From positions 2,324,501-2,388,500 of the forward strand of contig NZ_CP141608.1 of the NCBI RefSeq assembly GCF_035581345.1: DNA of 64,000 bases, written 5' to 3'. Shown one piece after another: positions 16,244-26,300 of the stretch. The position numbers were made by a program, and so were the translations under genes. Under the pieces are notes generated by a model. That model saw nothing but the letters and a program-made list of their open reading frames with translations, did no database searches and was not told the origin of the DNA. This DNA is from Pseudomonas sp. JQ170C. GTDB taxonomy: Bacteria; Pseudomonadota; Gammaproteobacteria; Pseudomonadales; Pseudomonadaceae. Numbering within the stretch: the first letter of the stretch is position 1; each line of letters begins with the position of its first letter.

Positions 16244-17599
16244 ATGAAAATCGACCGCCCCTTGTGGGCCGCGGGAGCCCTGTTGTGCCCGCAGCAGTTC
16301 CAGCAGCAGGCACGCTGGGAGGCCTGGGCCAACGAAAATATTGCCCAGTTGGCCTTGGTACACCCCTGGGGCGTGCGAGCGGTGGCATTCGATCCCCACG
16401 CCCTGCACCTGGGCAAACTCAAGGCAACCCGGATATGCATGCGCATGCCCGATGGCACGCTGATCGACAGCGATAACGTCGATCAGTTGCCGCCCGCCCT
16501 GGAACTGGCGCGGGTACTGCCTGAAACCAGCCAGCAGGCCACCTTGTTGCTGGCATTGCCGCTGGAGCAGGCCAATGGCAACAACTGTGTGTTTGAAGGC
16601 AAGCAGGCTGAGCGGCCGACGCGCTATCGGCAGGTCTGGCGCCAGGTCCAGGATGCCTACGCGGACGAGACGCAGTCGATGGGCGTGCTGGAGCAGGCAC
16701 TGAGCCTTCGCCTGAGTAGCGATGACAACGGTGACTACCTGACCTGTCCGGTGGTGCGCCTGATACGTGACGGGCAGGGCGCCTGGATTCTTGACCCTGA
16801 GTACGTGCCGCCGTTGCTGAGCTTTGCCGCCCACCCTGGGCTCGTGAACGAACTGGACAATCTGCTGACGCAGCTGTCGGCCAAACGTCAACGCTTGATG
16901 GGCATGCGCCGTGAAAGCAACCAGCGCATGGCTGACTTTGCCGTGGCGGACGTGTCGCTGTTCTGGCTGCTCAATGCCTTGAACACCTACCAGCCGGTAC
17001 TGGCCGATCTCAAGGCGTATCCGGACCGACACCCCGAGCAGGTTTACCTGGAGCTGGTAAAGCTGGCCGGCAGCCTGCTGACGTTTTCCCTGGACCAAGA
17101 TCTGGACAGCATTCCCGCGTACCGGCATGACGCACTTGAACACGTGTTCATGCCGCTGTTGCGCACCCTTTCCAAATTGCTGGAGGCCAGCCTGCCATCG
17201 CGCGTCATCGCCCTGGACCTTGAGGCAGTCGATGCCAACCGCTGGCAAGCAAGGCTCAGTGATGCGCGCTTGCGTGAGCCGCAAGGCGCCGACTTCTACC
17301 TCTCGGTACGTTGCGCTCTGCCGGCCGCTCAACTGCAGAGCCAGTTCCCGCGGCTGTGCAAAGCTGGTGCGCCGGACGATGTCGCCCATCTGGTCAACGC
17401 CGCGCTCGATGGTGTGCCTCTCAAATCGCTCAGTCATGTGCCGGCGGCCATCCCGTTGCGCCTGGAGAACCAGTATTTCGCCCTCGACCTAAGTCACCCC
17501 AAAGGCCAGGCAATGCTCAACGCAGGTACCTGTGCCTTCTATGTGCCGAGCACCTTGGCCGATGTGAAGCTTGAACTGTTCGCGGTGCTGCGCACATGA
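16244..17599 (+). CDS. tssK: T6SS baseplate adaptor TssK
   Basis: TssK trimers link the baseplate wedge (TssFG) to the membrane complex. 451 residues beginning MKIDRPLWAAGALLCPQQFQ, the typical N-terminal shoulder segment of TssK, with SAKRQRLMGMRRESNQRMAD and the variable C-terminal head. Length is normal. Its stop overlaps the tssL ATG (ATGA). Its usual partners TssF and TssG are not encoded in this window, which is odd for a complete locus. Confidence 0.93.
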   Translation: MKIDRPLWAAGALLCPQQFQQQARWEAWANENIAQLALVHPWGVRAVAFDPHALHLGKLKATRICMRMPDGTLIDSDNVDQLPPALELARVLPETSQQATLLLALPLEQANGNNCVFEGKQAERPTRYRQVWRQVQDAYADETQSMGVLEQALSLRLSSDDNGDYLTCPVVRLIRDGQGAWILDPEYVPPLLSFAAHPGLVNELDNLLTQLSAKRQRLMGMRRESNQRMADFAVADVSLFWLLNALNTYQPVLADLKAYPDRHPEQVYLELVKLAGSLLTFSLDQDLDSIPAYRHDALEHVFMPLLRTLSKLLEASLPSRVIALDLEAVDANRWQARLSDARLREPQGADFYLSVRCALPAAQLQSQFPRLCKAGAPDDVAHLVNAALDGVPLKSLSHVPAAIPLRLENQYFALDLSHPKGQAMLNAGTCAFYVPSTLADVKLELFAVLRT

Positions 17600-18276
17600 A
17601 TACGACAGCCATGAACGTACGATCCACGACGGTGGATATAGATGCATTGCTGCAGGACAGCTATCTGCTGGTGGTGGAGCTGCTGCAGGGCGCATCGGCT
17701 CAGAACAGCGAGGACCTTTGGGCGCACTGCGTCAAGCAGGTAGAGCGGGTGCGCGAAGGCTTGAAGGCTGGCGACGTGGCCGAGCGCAGTATCGATCTGA
17801 TCAGTCACGCGCATTGCGCATTGCTGGATGAGACCGTGCTCAGTCGTGCCAAGGACGTAGCCCATACCCAGTGGGCCAGCGAGCCGCTGCAGGCGAAATT
17901 CTTCAGCCATCACCAGGCGGGTGAGTCCCTGTACGAGGACATGCGCGAAGTGCTGCGCCAGCCTGCACCTGACCTGCTGGTGCTCACAGCGTTCGAGCGT
18001 GTGCTGATGCTGGGCTTTCGTGGGCGTTACCGCGACATTGACGCCCCGGAGCGTGAGCAACTGCTCACCGCACTCACGGCACGGGTCGCACCCCTGCGAG
18101 TGTCGTGTGGACTGACCACCCGCCGGGTTGGCAGCCGGAAGCTTGGCGTGCCGGGTTGGTTGCAGATGCCCCTGAGCCAGGTTGCTGCAGCTGCATTGTT
18201 GCTCGGTGCTGTCTGGTGGGGGCTGGATCATCTGCTGGGCGGTGTGATCGCAACGCTGCTCTCGGGGCAGGCATGA
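17596..18276 (+). CDS. tssL: T6SS inner-membrane protein TssL (DotU/IcmH)
   Basis: A 226-residue protein with the DotU cytoplasmic helical domain (DALLQDSYLLVVELLQGA, SHAHCALLDETVLSRA, RGRYRDIDAPEREQLL) and a single C-terminal membrane helix near residues 187-215. This is the short TssL form without a fused OmpA domain. The next gene supplies an OmpA domain instead. Start overlaps the tssK stop by 4 nt. Confidence 0.93.
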   Translation: MNTTAMNVRSTTVDIDALLQDSYLLVVELLQGASAQNSEDLWAHCVKQVERVREGLKAGDVAERSIDLISHAHCALLDETVLSRAKDVAHTQWASEPLQAKFFSHHQAGESLYEDMREVLRQPAPDLLVLTAFERVLMLGFRGRYRDIDAPEREQLLTALTARVAPLRVSCGLTTRRVGSRKLGVPGWLQMPLSQVAAAALLLGAVWWGLDHLLGGVIATLLSGQA

Positions 18277-18286
18277 GGACGCGCCG

Positions 18287-20026
18287 ATGACCTTCAAGCA
18301 CAAGCAAGGGCTTTGGCTATGGGCTGGGTCGCTCGGCTTGGCACTGCTGGCGATTGTCCCTGCGAGCGGTTGGGCTCGGGCGGTGATGGCGCTGGTGATT
18401 GTGCTGGTCGTCACTCGCACCTGGGGCCGCCTGCGCAAGGCAAGCAAGACTGTAACCCAGTCACTGGTAATGGCCGACGGCTCGCGTCTGCCGTCACTGG
18501 CCTACCGGCAACCCGTGGTCCTGGTGTGTGGCGACGGGCTGGACGCTCTGTTCGGCGCCTTGCCAATCGAGCACCTGGCCGTGCGCAGCACCGCTCATGG
18601 TTGCTATGTGCGCGTACCCGGTATCGATCAATTTCCGTTACTGGTTGCAACCCTGCTGAGCGAACGTCCGCACTGGGGGGCGCAGCTCAGCGTCATGTGG
18701 GTCACCAATGCGGATGAGCACAGCGATGGCGCTGTCTTGGCAGGCCAGCTGCGAGCCTTCGGCTATCAACTCGCGCAAGTTCGCAAACGTGGCCTCGCAT
18801 TGCCGCTGATGCTGACCAGCTACCTGCAAGCCACGCAAGGTGAAGGCCCGTGGTTCAGTTGGGAGGCAGGGTTGGCCCAACCCTGTGTACGGGATGCAAA
18901 CAGCTGCGTGAGCCTTGATCAGTGGCAGCGGCAGGCGGCTGATATTGCGACCCAGGCGGCGCGCGTACAGCTCAGTGTAAAGCTGGGCGGTGTAGCGGCC
19001 TGGCTGAACGAGTGGGTAGTGCCGCAGTTGTTGACCGAGCAGGTGCGCACACCTGTCGGCCTGCCGCTGGCCTGTGCGATCACAATGGTGCCCACCCCCG
19101 GCCCGGTGCAGCAGGGAAGCCTGTGGCGGCAATGGCTGCGAGACCGACTGGGGTTGCTTGATATCCGCAGCGCCGAGCAGGCAGCAAGCAGCTCGCTGCC
19201 GTTTCCGGATCCGCTGCTGGAGTTGTTGCCCGGCGGTAACCGGCGCTCATCATTGCAGGGCGCGCCCGTGGCTGCGATGTGGATGCTGGTGGTCGCCGCG
19301 ATCATCGCCTTGTGCAGTTCAGCGTGGCAAAACACCTTGCTGGCGCGCCAGGTGACAGACGACCTGCGCCGTTATCACATGGTTTTCCCTTCCAGTCACG
19401 TCGATCGGGCTGGATCTGCCGTGCACGAGGAAGCGCTTGGGGTCTTGCGCGAGGATGCGGCGCGCCTGGACGGCTATTACCGCCAGGGCGCGCCCCTCAG
19501 CCTGGGGCTGGGTTTGTATCGGGGCGACCAACTGCGTCCCCCGGTACTTGCCACCATCGCCGGTCATCGCCTGCCATTGGCTGCGCCCGCGCCGCAAACA
19601 AACGCCGATCCGGTGCGCCTGGACAGCCTGTCGCTGTTTGCCATCGGCAGCGCACAGCTCAAGCCCGAATCAACCCAGGTGTTGATCAACGCCCTGGTAG
19701 GCATCAAGGCCCAGCCCGGCTGGTTGATCGTCATTGCCGGGCACACCGATGCCACGGGCAATGCTGACCAGAACCTTCAGTTGTCCCGTGCCCGAGCCGC
19801 TGCGGTGCATGAGTGGTTCAAACGCATGGGTGAGATCCCCGACAGCTGTTTTGCAGTGCAGGGCTTTGGCGCCAGCCAGCCGATCGCCAGCAATGACACC
19901 GAGGCCGGGCGCGCGGCCAATCGACGCGTAGAAATCCGCCTGGTGCCGGATGCGGACAGCTGTGTGCTGTCCGTGCCCGGGCCGGGCACATCCCCTGCTG
20001 CCGCGACTGCGGCAGTTATGAACTAA
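18287..20026 (+). CDS. TssM-like membrane protein with C-terminal OmpA domain
   Basis: A 579-residue protein at the place where tssM normally sits. Topology by eye: two membrane helices (about 9-25 and 30-45), a cytoplasmic part of about 280 residues, a third helix at 331-347 (MWMLVVAAIIALCSSAW), then a periplasmic part ending in an OmpA-type peptidoglycan-binding domain (445-555: GHTDATGN, ASQPIASN, NRRVEIRL). Two helices, cytosolic domain and third helix copy the TssM plan, but the protein is roughly half the TssM length and PVVLVCGDGLDAL replaces the Walker A loop. The OmpA domain resembles the one at the end of VgrG in the same locus. It starts 10 nt after tssL. I infer a reduced TssM merged with a TagL-like anchor; simple OmpA-family naming would miss this. 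Confidence 0.72.
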   Translation: MTFKHKQGLWLWAGSLGLALLAIVPASGWARAVMALVIVLVVTRTWGRLRKASKTVTQSLVMADGSRLPSLAYRQPVVLVCGDGLDALFGALPIEHLAVRSTAHGCYVRVPGIDQFPLLVATLLSERPHWGAQLSVMWVTNADEHSDGAVLAGQLRAFGYQLAQVRKRGLALPLMLTSYLQATQGEGPWFSWEAGLAQPCVRDANSCVSLDQWQRQAADIATQAARVQLSVKLGGVAAWLNEWVVPQLLTEQVRTPVGLPLACAITMVPTPGPVQQGSLWRQWLRDRLGLLDIRSAEQAASSSLPFPDPLLELLPGGNRRSSLQGAPVAAMWMLVVAAIIALCSSAWQNTLLARQVTDDLRRYHMVFPSSHVDRAGSAVHEEALGVLREDAARLDGYYRQGAPLSLGLGLYRGDQLRPPVLATIAGHRLPLAAPAPQTNADPVRLDSLSLFAIGSAQLKPESTQVLINALVGIKAQPGWLIVIAGHTDATGNADQNLQLSRARAAAVHEWFKRMGEIPDSCFAVQGFGASQPIASNDTEAGRAANRRVEIRLVPDADSCVLSVPGPGTSPAAATAAVMN

Positions 20027-20041
20027 GAAAAGGAGCTTCAC

Positions 20042-20533
20042 ATGGCAATTCCGGTTTACCTGTGGCTGAAAGACGATGGTGGTGCGGATATCAAAGGTTC
20101 GGTGAATGTGCAGGGGCGCGAGGGCAGCGTCGAAGTGATTGCCCAGGACCACGGCGTGTTCATCCCCACCGATAACAATACCGGCAAGCTGACCGGTGCG
20201 CGGATACATGAACCGTTTCTGTTCACCAAAGAAATCGATGCCTCCAGCCCCTATCTCTACCGGGCAGTCAAGTCCGGGCAGACCCTCAAGAAAGCTGAGT
20301 TCAAGTGGTATCGCATCAACGATGCAGGCCAGGAAGTCGAGTACTACAACACCACGCTGGAGAACGTGAAAGTGGTGAAAGTCGCCTCGAAAATGCACAA
20401 CGTCAAAGACCCCGTGACCGAGAAGCTCAACCACCTGGAGTTGGTCGAGTTGCGCTACGAGAAGGTCACCTGGACGTTCAAGGACGGCAACATTGTCCAC
20501 TCCGACTCCTGGAACGAGCGAGAAAGCGCCTGA
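20042..20533 (+). CDS. hcp: T6SS tube protein Hcp
   Basis: Hexameric ring protein of the inner tube, secreted. 163 residues starting MAIPVYLWLKDDGGADIKGS, with HGVFIPTDNNTGKLTG, FTKEIDASSPYLY and TWTFKDGNIVHSDSWNERE, the Hcp type seen with H2-like systems in Pseudomonas. A GGAGCTTC site precedes the ATG. A strong hairpin directly follows the stop, as suits a highly expressed gene inside an operon. Confidence 0.96.
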   Translation: MAIPVYLWLKDDGGADIKGSVNVQGREGSVEVIAQDHGVFIPTDNNTGKLTGARIHEPFLFTKEIDASSPYLYRAVKSGQTLKKAEFKWYRINDAGQEVEYYNTTLENVKVVKVASKMHNVKDPVTEKLNHLELVELRYEKVTWTFKDGNIVHSDSWNERESA

Positions 20534-20540
20534 CCCAGCT

Positions 20541-20571
20541 GCACTCGCGGGCGATGTTCGCCTGCGGGTGC
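20541..20571 (+). terminator. Strong hairpin after hcp
   Basis: A 14-bp stem (two G-T pairs) with a 3-nt loop between 20541 and 20571, starting 7 nt after the hcp stop. No T-tract follows. It probably stabilises the hcp message and lowers read-through into clpV. The rest of the 152-nt gap up to clpV holds no gene that I can support. Confidence 0.65.
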
Positions 20572-20685
20572 CTGGTCTGCTGGGGGAGCGCCTGTACGCG
20601 GGCGCTCATCCCAATACATCGACCTTCACGACTACCGCGAGCAGCTTCGGCTCCCTGCCGAACATCCAGGACAAGGACGCACCCC

Positions 20686-23355
20686 ATGGCACATTCCTCC
20701 ACCCGATTGCTACGCCGCCTCAATCCTTACTGCGCCCAGGCGCTGAGTGCGGCGGCTTCGTTGTGTCAAGGCCGTGCCCACGGCCAGATCAGCATCGAGC
20801 ACTGGCTGCTCAAGTTGTTAGAGCAGGGCGAGGGCGACCTCACCGTGATCGCCCGGCGCTACGAATGGGACATGGACACCTTGTGGCACGGTCTGCTCGA
20901 GCATCTGGACCGTCTGCCGCGCAGCGTTCAGAGCAAGCCGCAGTTGTGCGGCAAGTTGCAGCAATTGATCAGCAACGCCTGGCTGAATGCATCGCTGGAA
21001 GACAACAGCGACACCCTGCGGTCGGCCCACCTGCTCAGTGCGCTGATCGAGGCGCCCGGCTTGCTGGCCTGCGAAGCCGCTTGGCCGCTGCTGAGCATAA
21101 GCCCGGTGCAGTTGCAAAATCTCGTTGCGCTACTGGACCAGCATTCCGAAGAGCGCCCCCAGATACAGGCGCAAAAAGCCCTCGCCGGTACGGACGCAAT
21201 CACGGACGCATCGGCAACCGTAGTCGGTCATTCTGTGAGCGATGCCCGGCATGAGGTGCTGGACAGATTCACTCAGGACATCACCGCCAAGGCCGGGGCA
21301 GGGCAGATCGATCCAGTGTTTGGCCGGGACGATGAAATCCGGCAGGTCATCGACATCCTGAGTCGCCGACGCAAGAACAACCCGATTCTGGTCGGCGACC
21401 CCGGGGTCGGCAAAACCGCGCTGGTCGAAGGCCTGGCGCTGCGTATTGCCCAAGGCACCGTGCCGGACAGCCTCAAGGCGGTCAGTGTGCGCACACTTGA
21501 CCTTGGGCTGTTGCAAGCCGGGGCTGGCGTCAAGGGCGAGTTCGAGCAACGTCTGAAAAATATCATCGATGCCGTGCAGCAATCGGCCAACCCGGTGCTG
21601 CTGTTCATCGACGAAGCTCACACTCTGATCGGAGCCGGCAACCATGCAGGCGGCGGCGATGCCGCCAACCTGCTCAAGCCAGCCCTGGCCCGGGGTGAGT
21701 TGCGCACCATCGCCGCCACCACCTGGAGTGAATACAAACAATACTTCGAGCGCGACGCTGCGCTGGAACGGCGCTTTCAAGTGGTCAAGGTCGACGAGCC
21801 CGATGACGCCAATGCCAGCCTCATGTTGCGTGGCCTCAAAGCGCGTTACGCCAGCCATCACGGCGTGCATATCCAGGATGCCGCAGTGCAGGCCGCGGTC
21901 ATCCTGTCGCGACGTTACCTGACCGGGCGCCAGTTGCCGGACAAGGCCGTCGACCTGCTCGATACCGCCAGCGCCCGGGTGCGCATGAGCCTGGACTGCG
22001 AGCCCCAGGCGCTGGTGCGGGTCAAGTCCCGGCAGGCTGCCCTGGCGCTGGAGTGCCAGGCGCTTGAGGATGACCAGCGCCTGAGCGGCCTTGGCAGTGA
22101 CGAGCGCTTGGCAAACATAGCGGCGCAACACGCGTCGCTCGATCACCAACGCATCGAACTGGAGCGCCAATACCACCACGAGCTCGAGCTTACCCAACAG
22201 TTGCTTGACGCCCGTCAGGCCGAGAGTCCGCAGCCGCAAGCCTGTCAGGACCTGCAACAGCGGCTGGACCACGTGCAGGGCAACCGCCCGTTGCTATCGC
22301 TGGATGTCACTGCCCGCAGCGTGGCCGAAGTCATCGCCGACTGGACAGGCGTCCCACTGGGCAGCCTGCTCAAGGATGAACAGGCCGGTCTGTTGACCCT
22401 GGAGCAGCAACTGGCCGAGCGGGTGATAGGGCAGGCGCCTGCTTTGGGCGCGCTGGCCCAGCGGCTGCGGGCGGCGCGCACCGGTCTTACCGAAGAGTCG
22501 GCGCCCCAGGGTGTGTTCCTGCTGGTGGGCACCAGCGGTGTCGGCAAGACCGAAACCGCCCTGGCGCTGGCAGATTGTCTGTTCGGCGGTGAACGGTCGC
22601 TGATCACCCTCAACCTCTCCGAGTACCAGGAAGCCCACACCGTCAGCCAGCTCAAAGGCTCTCCGCCGGGTTACGTAGGCTACGGCCAGGGCGGGGTGCT
22701 CACCGAAGCGGTGCGCCAGCGTCCCTACAGCGTAGTGCTGCTCGACGAAGTGGAAAAGGCCCACCGCGACGTACTCAACCTGTTCTATCAGGTTTTCGAT
22801 CGCGGCTTCATGCGTGACGGCGAAGGGCGCGAAATCGACTTTCGCAACACCGTCATCCTGATGACCTCCAACCTGGGCAGTGATGAACTGCAGGCTTGCC
22901 TGCAGGCGCAACCCGATGCGCCGGAGAGCACCTTGCACGAACTGCTGCGGCCAATCCTGCGCGAGCATTTCCAGCCGGCGTTGCTGGCAAGGTTCCAGAC
23001 CCTGATCTACCGCCCGCTGGATGCCGACGCACTCAAGCGCATCGTCATCCTCAAACTGGCCAAAGTCGCCCGCCGCCTGCAGCACCATTACGGCCTCGAT
23101 TGCCAGCATGACGAGCACTTGAGTGATGCCCTGGTTGCCGCCTGCCTGTTGCCCGACACCGGAGCGCGCAACATCGACAGCCTGCTCAACCAACAAATAC
23201 TGCCGGTACTCAGCCAGCAACTGCTGCAGCGTCAGGCGGCCGGGCAGCGCATCAGCGGCGTGACCCTGGGTTACAGCGAAGAAGAGGGCATCACCTTGCA
23301 GTTCAGCGATGCGCAGCAGGTTGCCGCGTCCTCTGATAGCGAGGCCCAGGCATGA
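20686..23355 (+). CDS. clpV: T6SS sheath-disassembly ATPase ClpV (TssH)
   Basis: AAA+ unfoldase that recycles contracted TssBC sheath. 889 residues: Clp N-domain repeats (about 10-150), first ATPase with Walker A GDPGVGKT (237-244) and LLFIDEAHTLIGAG, coiled-coil middle domain (about 440-530), second ATPase with GTSGVGKT (615-622) and VVLLDEVEKAHRD, then the C-terminal D2-small domain. The start at 20686 (MAHSSTRLL) fits the family; longer frames overlap hcp out of register. Its last 4 nt overlap vgrG. Confidence 0.95.
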   Translation: MAHSSTRLLRRLNPYCAQALSAAASLCQGRAHGQISIEHWLLKLLEQGEGDLTVIARRYEWDMDTLWHGLLEHLDRLPRSVQSKPQLCGKLQQLISNAWLNASLEDNSDTLRSAHLLSALIEAPGLLACEAAWPLLSISPVQLQNLVALLDQHSEERPQIQAQKALAGTDAITDASATVVGHSVSDARHEVLDRFTQDITAKAGAGQIDPVFGRDDEIRQVIDILSRRRKNNPILVGDPGVGKTALVEGLALRIAQGTVPDSLKAVSVRTLDLGLLQAGAGVKGEFEQRLKNIIDAVQQSANPVLLFIDEAHTLIGAGNHAGGGDAANLLKPALARGELRTIAATTWSEYKQYFERDAALERRFQVVKVDEPDDANASLMLRGLKARYASHHGVHIQDAAVQAAVILSRRYLTGRQLPDKAVDLLDTASARVRMSLDCEPQALVRVKSRQAALALECQALEDDQRLSGLGSDERLANIAAQHASLDHQRIELERQYHHELELTQQLLDARQAESPQPQACQDLQQRLDHVQGNRPLLSLDVTARSVAEVIADWTGVPLGSLLKDEQAGLLTLEQQLAERVIGQAPALGALAQRLRAARTGLTEESAPQGVFLLVGTSGVGKTETALALADCLFGGERSLITLNLSEYQEAHTVSQLKGSPPGYVGYGQGGVLTEAVRQRPYSVVLLDEVEKAHRDVLNLFYQVFDRGFMRDGEGREIDFRNTVILMTSNLGSDELQACLQAQPDAPESTLHELLRPILREHFQPALLARFQTLIYRPLDADALKRIVILKLAKVARRLQHHYGLDCQHDEHLSDALVAACLLPDTGARNIDSLLNQQILPVLSQQLLQRQAAGQRISGVTLGYSEEEGITLQFSDAQQVAASSDSEAQA

Positions 23356-26300
23356 CCATGGCCCTCCCGAGCTTCTTCGACCACAGCCGGCACAAACTGC
23401 AGGTCCGCAATGTCAGCGCAACGCTGGACGTACTGGCCTTCACCGGTGAAGAACACCTGAGCAAACCGTTCAGCTACCACATCGAGTTCACCTGCGCCGA
23501 GCAGGACCTCAGTGCCGAGCAACTGCTCAACCAGGACGCGACTTTCAGCCTGCACGCTGCCCCCGAAAAAGCGCCGTTCCTCGGCCTGCCCGTGCCCGAG
23601 GTCAAGCCGCTGCGCACCCTGTACGGGGTCGTCAGCGCCTTCCAGCGCCTGTCTGCCTCACGGGACGAAGCCCGCTACCAGCTCACCCTGCAACCGCGCC
23701 TGGCCCTGCTCGACCGCGGCAAGCAGTACCGCATCTACCAGTACAAATCGGTGCCGCAGATCGTCGAGCACATCTTGCGCAGTCGCCACGACTTCCTCGG
23801 CCAGGACTTCATCTTCACCCTGGTGCGCGAGTACCCCGTGCGTCACCAGGTGATGCAGTACGGCGAAAGCGACCTGGCCTTCATCACCCGCCTGCTGGCC
23901 GAAGTGGGCATCTGGTTTCGCTTCACCATCGACGAACGCCTGCGCATCGACGTCGTCGAGTTTCACGACGACCAGCGCCACTACCAGCGCGTCGACGCGC
24001 TGCCATGCCGGCCGCAGTCGGGTCTGAACAGCAACGACCAAGACTGCGTGTGGGGCCTGCAGACCGAGCACAAGGTGGTGGAAAAACACATCAACATCCG
24101 CGCCTACCACCACCGCGACATCACCGCCGCGCTCCACGGCGAAGTCGACCAGACCCGTGGCGCCAGGACCACCTACGGCGAGGCCTACCACTACGCCGAG
24201 CCCTACACCGAGCGCGGTGATCCGATCGACCAGGACGAAGACCTGCTCAGCGAAAGCGGCTATTTCTACGCGCGCCTGCGCCACGAGCGCTACCTCAATG
24301 GCCAGACCCGCCTGCGCGGCATCAGCAGCAGCGCCGCCCTGGCGCCGGGGCAATGGCTGAAAATCGCCAACGGCGCCCCCCAGGCCTTCGCACCGGGCGC
24401 GGTACTCACCGGCCTGCGCACCCGCGCCGCCCGTGACAGCAGCTTCGAGGCCCACTTCGAGGCGCTTCCCTACGTCGAAACCGTGTGCTTTCGCCCCGAA
24501 CTGCAGCCCAAGCCGCAGATGGCCGGCACCGTACCGGCGCGGGTCACCAGCACCCACCCCAACCACCCCTACGGTCACGTCGATATCGAAGGCCGCTACC
24601 GGGTCAACTTCCTCTTCGACCGCGACAGCTGGAACGCCGGCCAGGAAAGCGTCTGGCTGCGCCTGGCGCGGCCTTACGCCGGTGACACCTACGGCCTGCA
24701 CCTGCCGTTGCTGCCCGGCACCGAAGTGGCGGTGGCCTTCGAGCACGGCGACCCGGACCGCCCCTTCATCGCCCACGCCCTGCACGACAACCGCCACCCC
24801 GACCCCGTCACCTTGCGCAACTACAAGCGCAACGTCCTGCGCACCCCGGCCAACAACAAATTGCGCATGGAGGACACGCGGGGGCAGGAACACATCAAGC
24901 TCAGCACCGAGTACGGCGGCAAGAGCCAGGTGAACCTGGGGCATCTGGTGGATGCCGAGAAGCGAAAGCGCGGGGAAGGGTTTGAGCTGCGCACGGATGA
25001 TTGGGGGGCGATTCGTGCGGGGAAGGGGGTGTTCATCAGTGCTGACCAACAGCCCAAAGCCAACGACACGCAACTGGACATGGCCGCTGCCATTTTGCAA
25101 CTGGAAAGCGCCCTGTCCCTGGCCCGCTCGATGCAGCAGGCAGCACAGAGCGCGCAAGTTACCCCTGGCGATGCGCAAAGCATCCAGCGCCTGACCGATG
25201 CCTTGAAAGGCCTGGAACAACCCGGGGTCCTGATGCATGCGCCCGGCGGCATCGGCGTACTCAGCCAGGAAGCGCTGTGCTTGTCTTCGGGCGCCGAAAG
25301 CGTCGGCATTCTGGCCGCGCACAACACCGACATCAGCGCCGGGCGCAGCATCACCGCCGTTGCCGAAGAATCCGTGAGCCTGCTCGCCAGTCAGGCCGAT
25401 CTGCAACTGAAGGCGGCCAAAGGCAACGTCCAACTGCACGCGCAAAAAGGCGCACTGCATGCCCTGGCAAAAAACGACCTCAAGATCGAGAGCGTGGATG
25501 GGCGGATAACAATCAGCGCTGCGCAGGAACTGGTGCTCAACTGTGGCGGGGCGTACATCCGCCTCAAAGACGGTGAGATCGAACTGGGCGCCCCAGGCAA
25601 CCTCTACCTGAAGACCGCCAACGTGCAAAAGCTTGCCGCTGCCAGCCTCGACATGCCTGCCACACCATTGCCCAGCGGCTACGCCGGCACCTACGACCTG
25701 GCCGACTCGGGGCAGGTGTCCAAGCCCTTCGCCCGATACCAGATCACCACTCAGGAAGGCGGCGTATTCAAAGGCGTAACCGACCGCCATGGCCAGACCA
25801 TGAGTGTTCACACCTTGCTGCCGGGCGCGATGACCATCGCGTTCCCCGAGGCCACCGGCTTTGACGAACAACTGCGCCTGCTGGGGCGCAGTGGAGAAAT
25901 TGCCAGCCATGTGAAGTACTCGGCGACCCTGGCGGACGGCAGCAGCATCGAGGGCGTAACCGATGCATTGGGCCTGACCGAACGCATTGTGACTAAAGAG
26001 GCCGTGCAGATCACCCGGCTGACCCTCTTTCCCCCTGAACAGGCTGAACTGATGTGCTGCGCAGCGCAGAACACCCAGTCACCTCTGGTCATCGACCTTA
26101 CCGACAGCGACATCGTCACCAATGAAGAGGAGGTGGGGCACTCCTCACTCACCGTGAAGTTGCCCAAGGGCAAAAAGCGCGGGTTGACGCCGGGTGAAAT
26201 CGACATGGCCAGAACCGTGTTGCCGGCACTCGTTACCCTCAATACCGCGCTCGCGCGGCTGAACGCTGCGCTTGAGGGCCAGGTGCAGGCACCCTTGCTC

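Noticed and set aside
20534..20685. Remnant of tssG or another T6SS gene between hcp and clpV
   Set aside because: One frame reads YIDLHDYREQLRLPAEH, but I cannot match it to a TssE/F/G end, and the frame runs on into clpV without a start.
20305..20685. Longer N-terminus for ClpV
   Set aside because: It would overlap hcp in another frame and lacks Clp N-domain character before MAHSSTRLL.
23658..25910. 750-codon open frame antisense to vgrG
   Set aside because: High-GC shadow of a real gene; no ribosome site, no family pattern.
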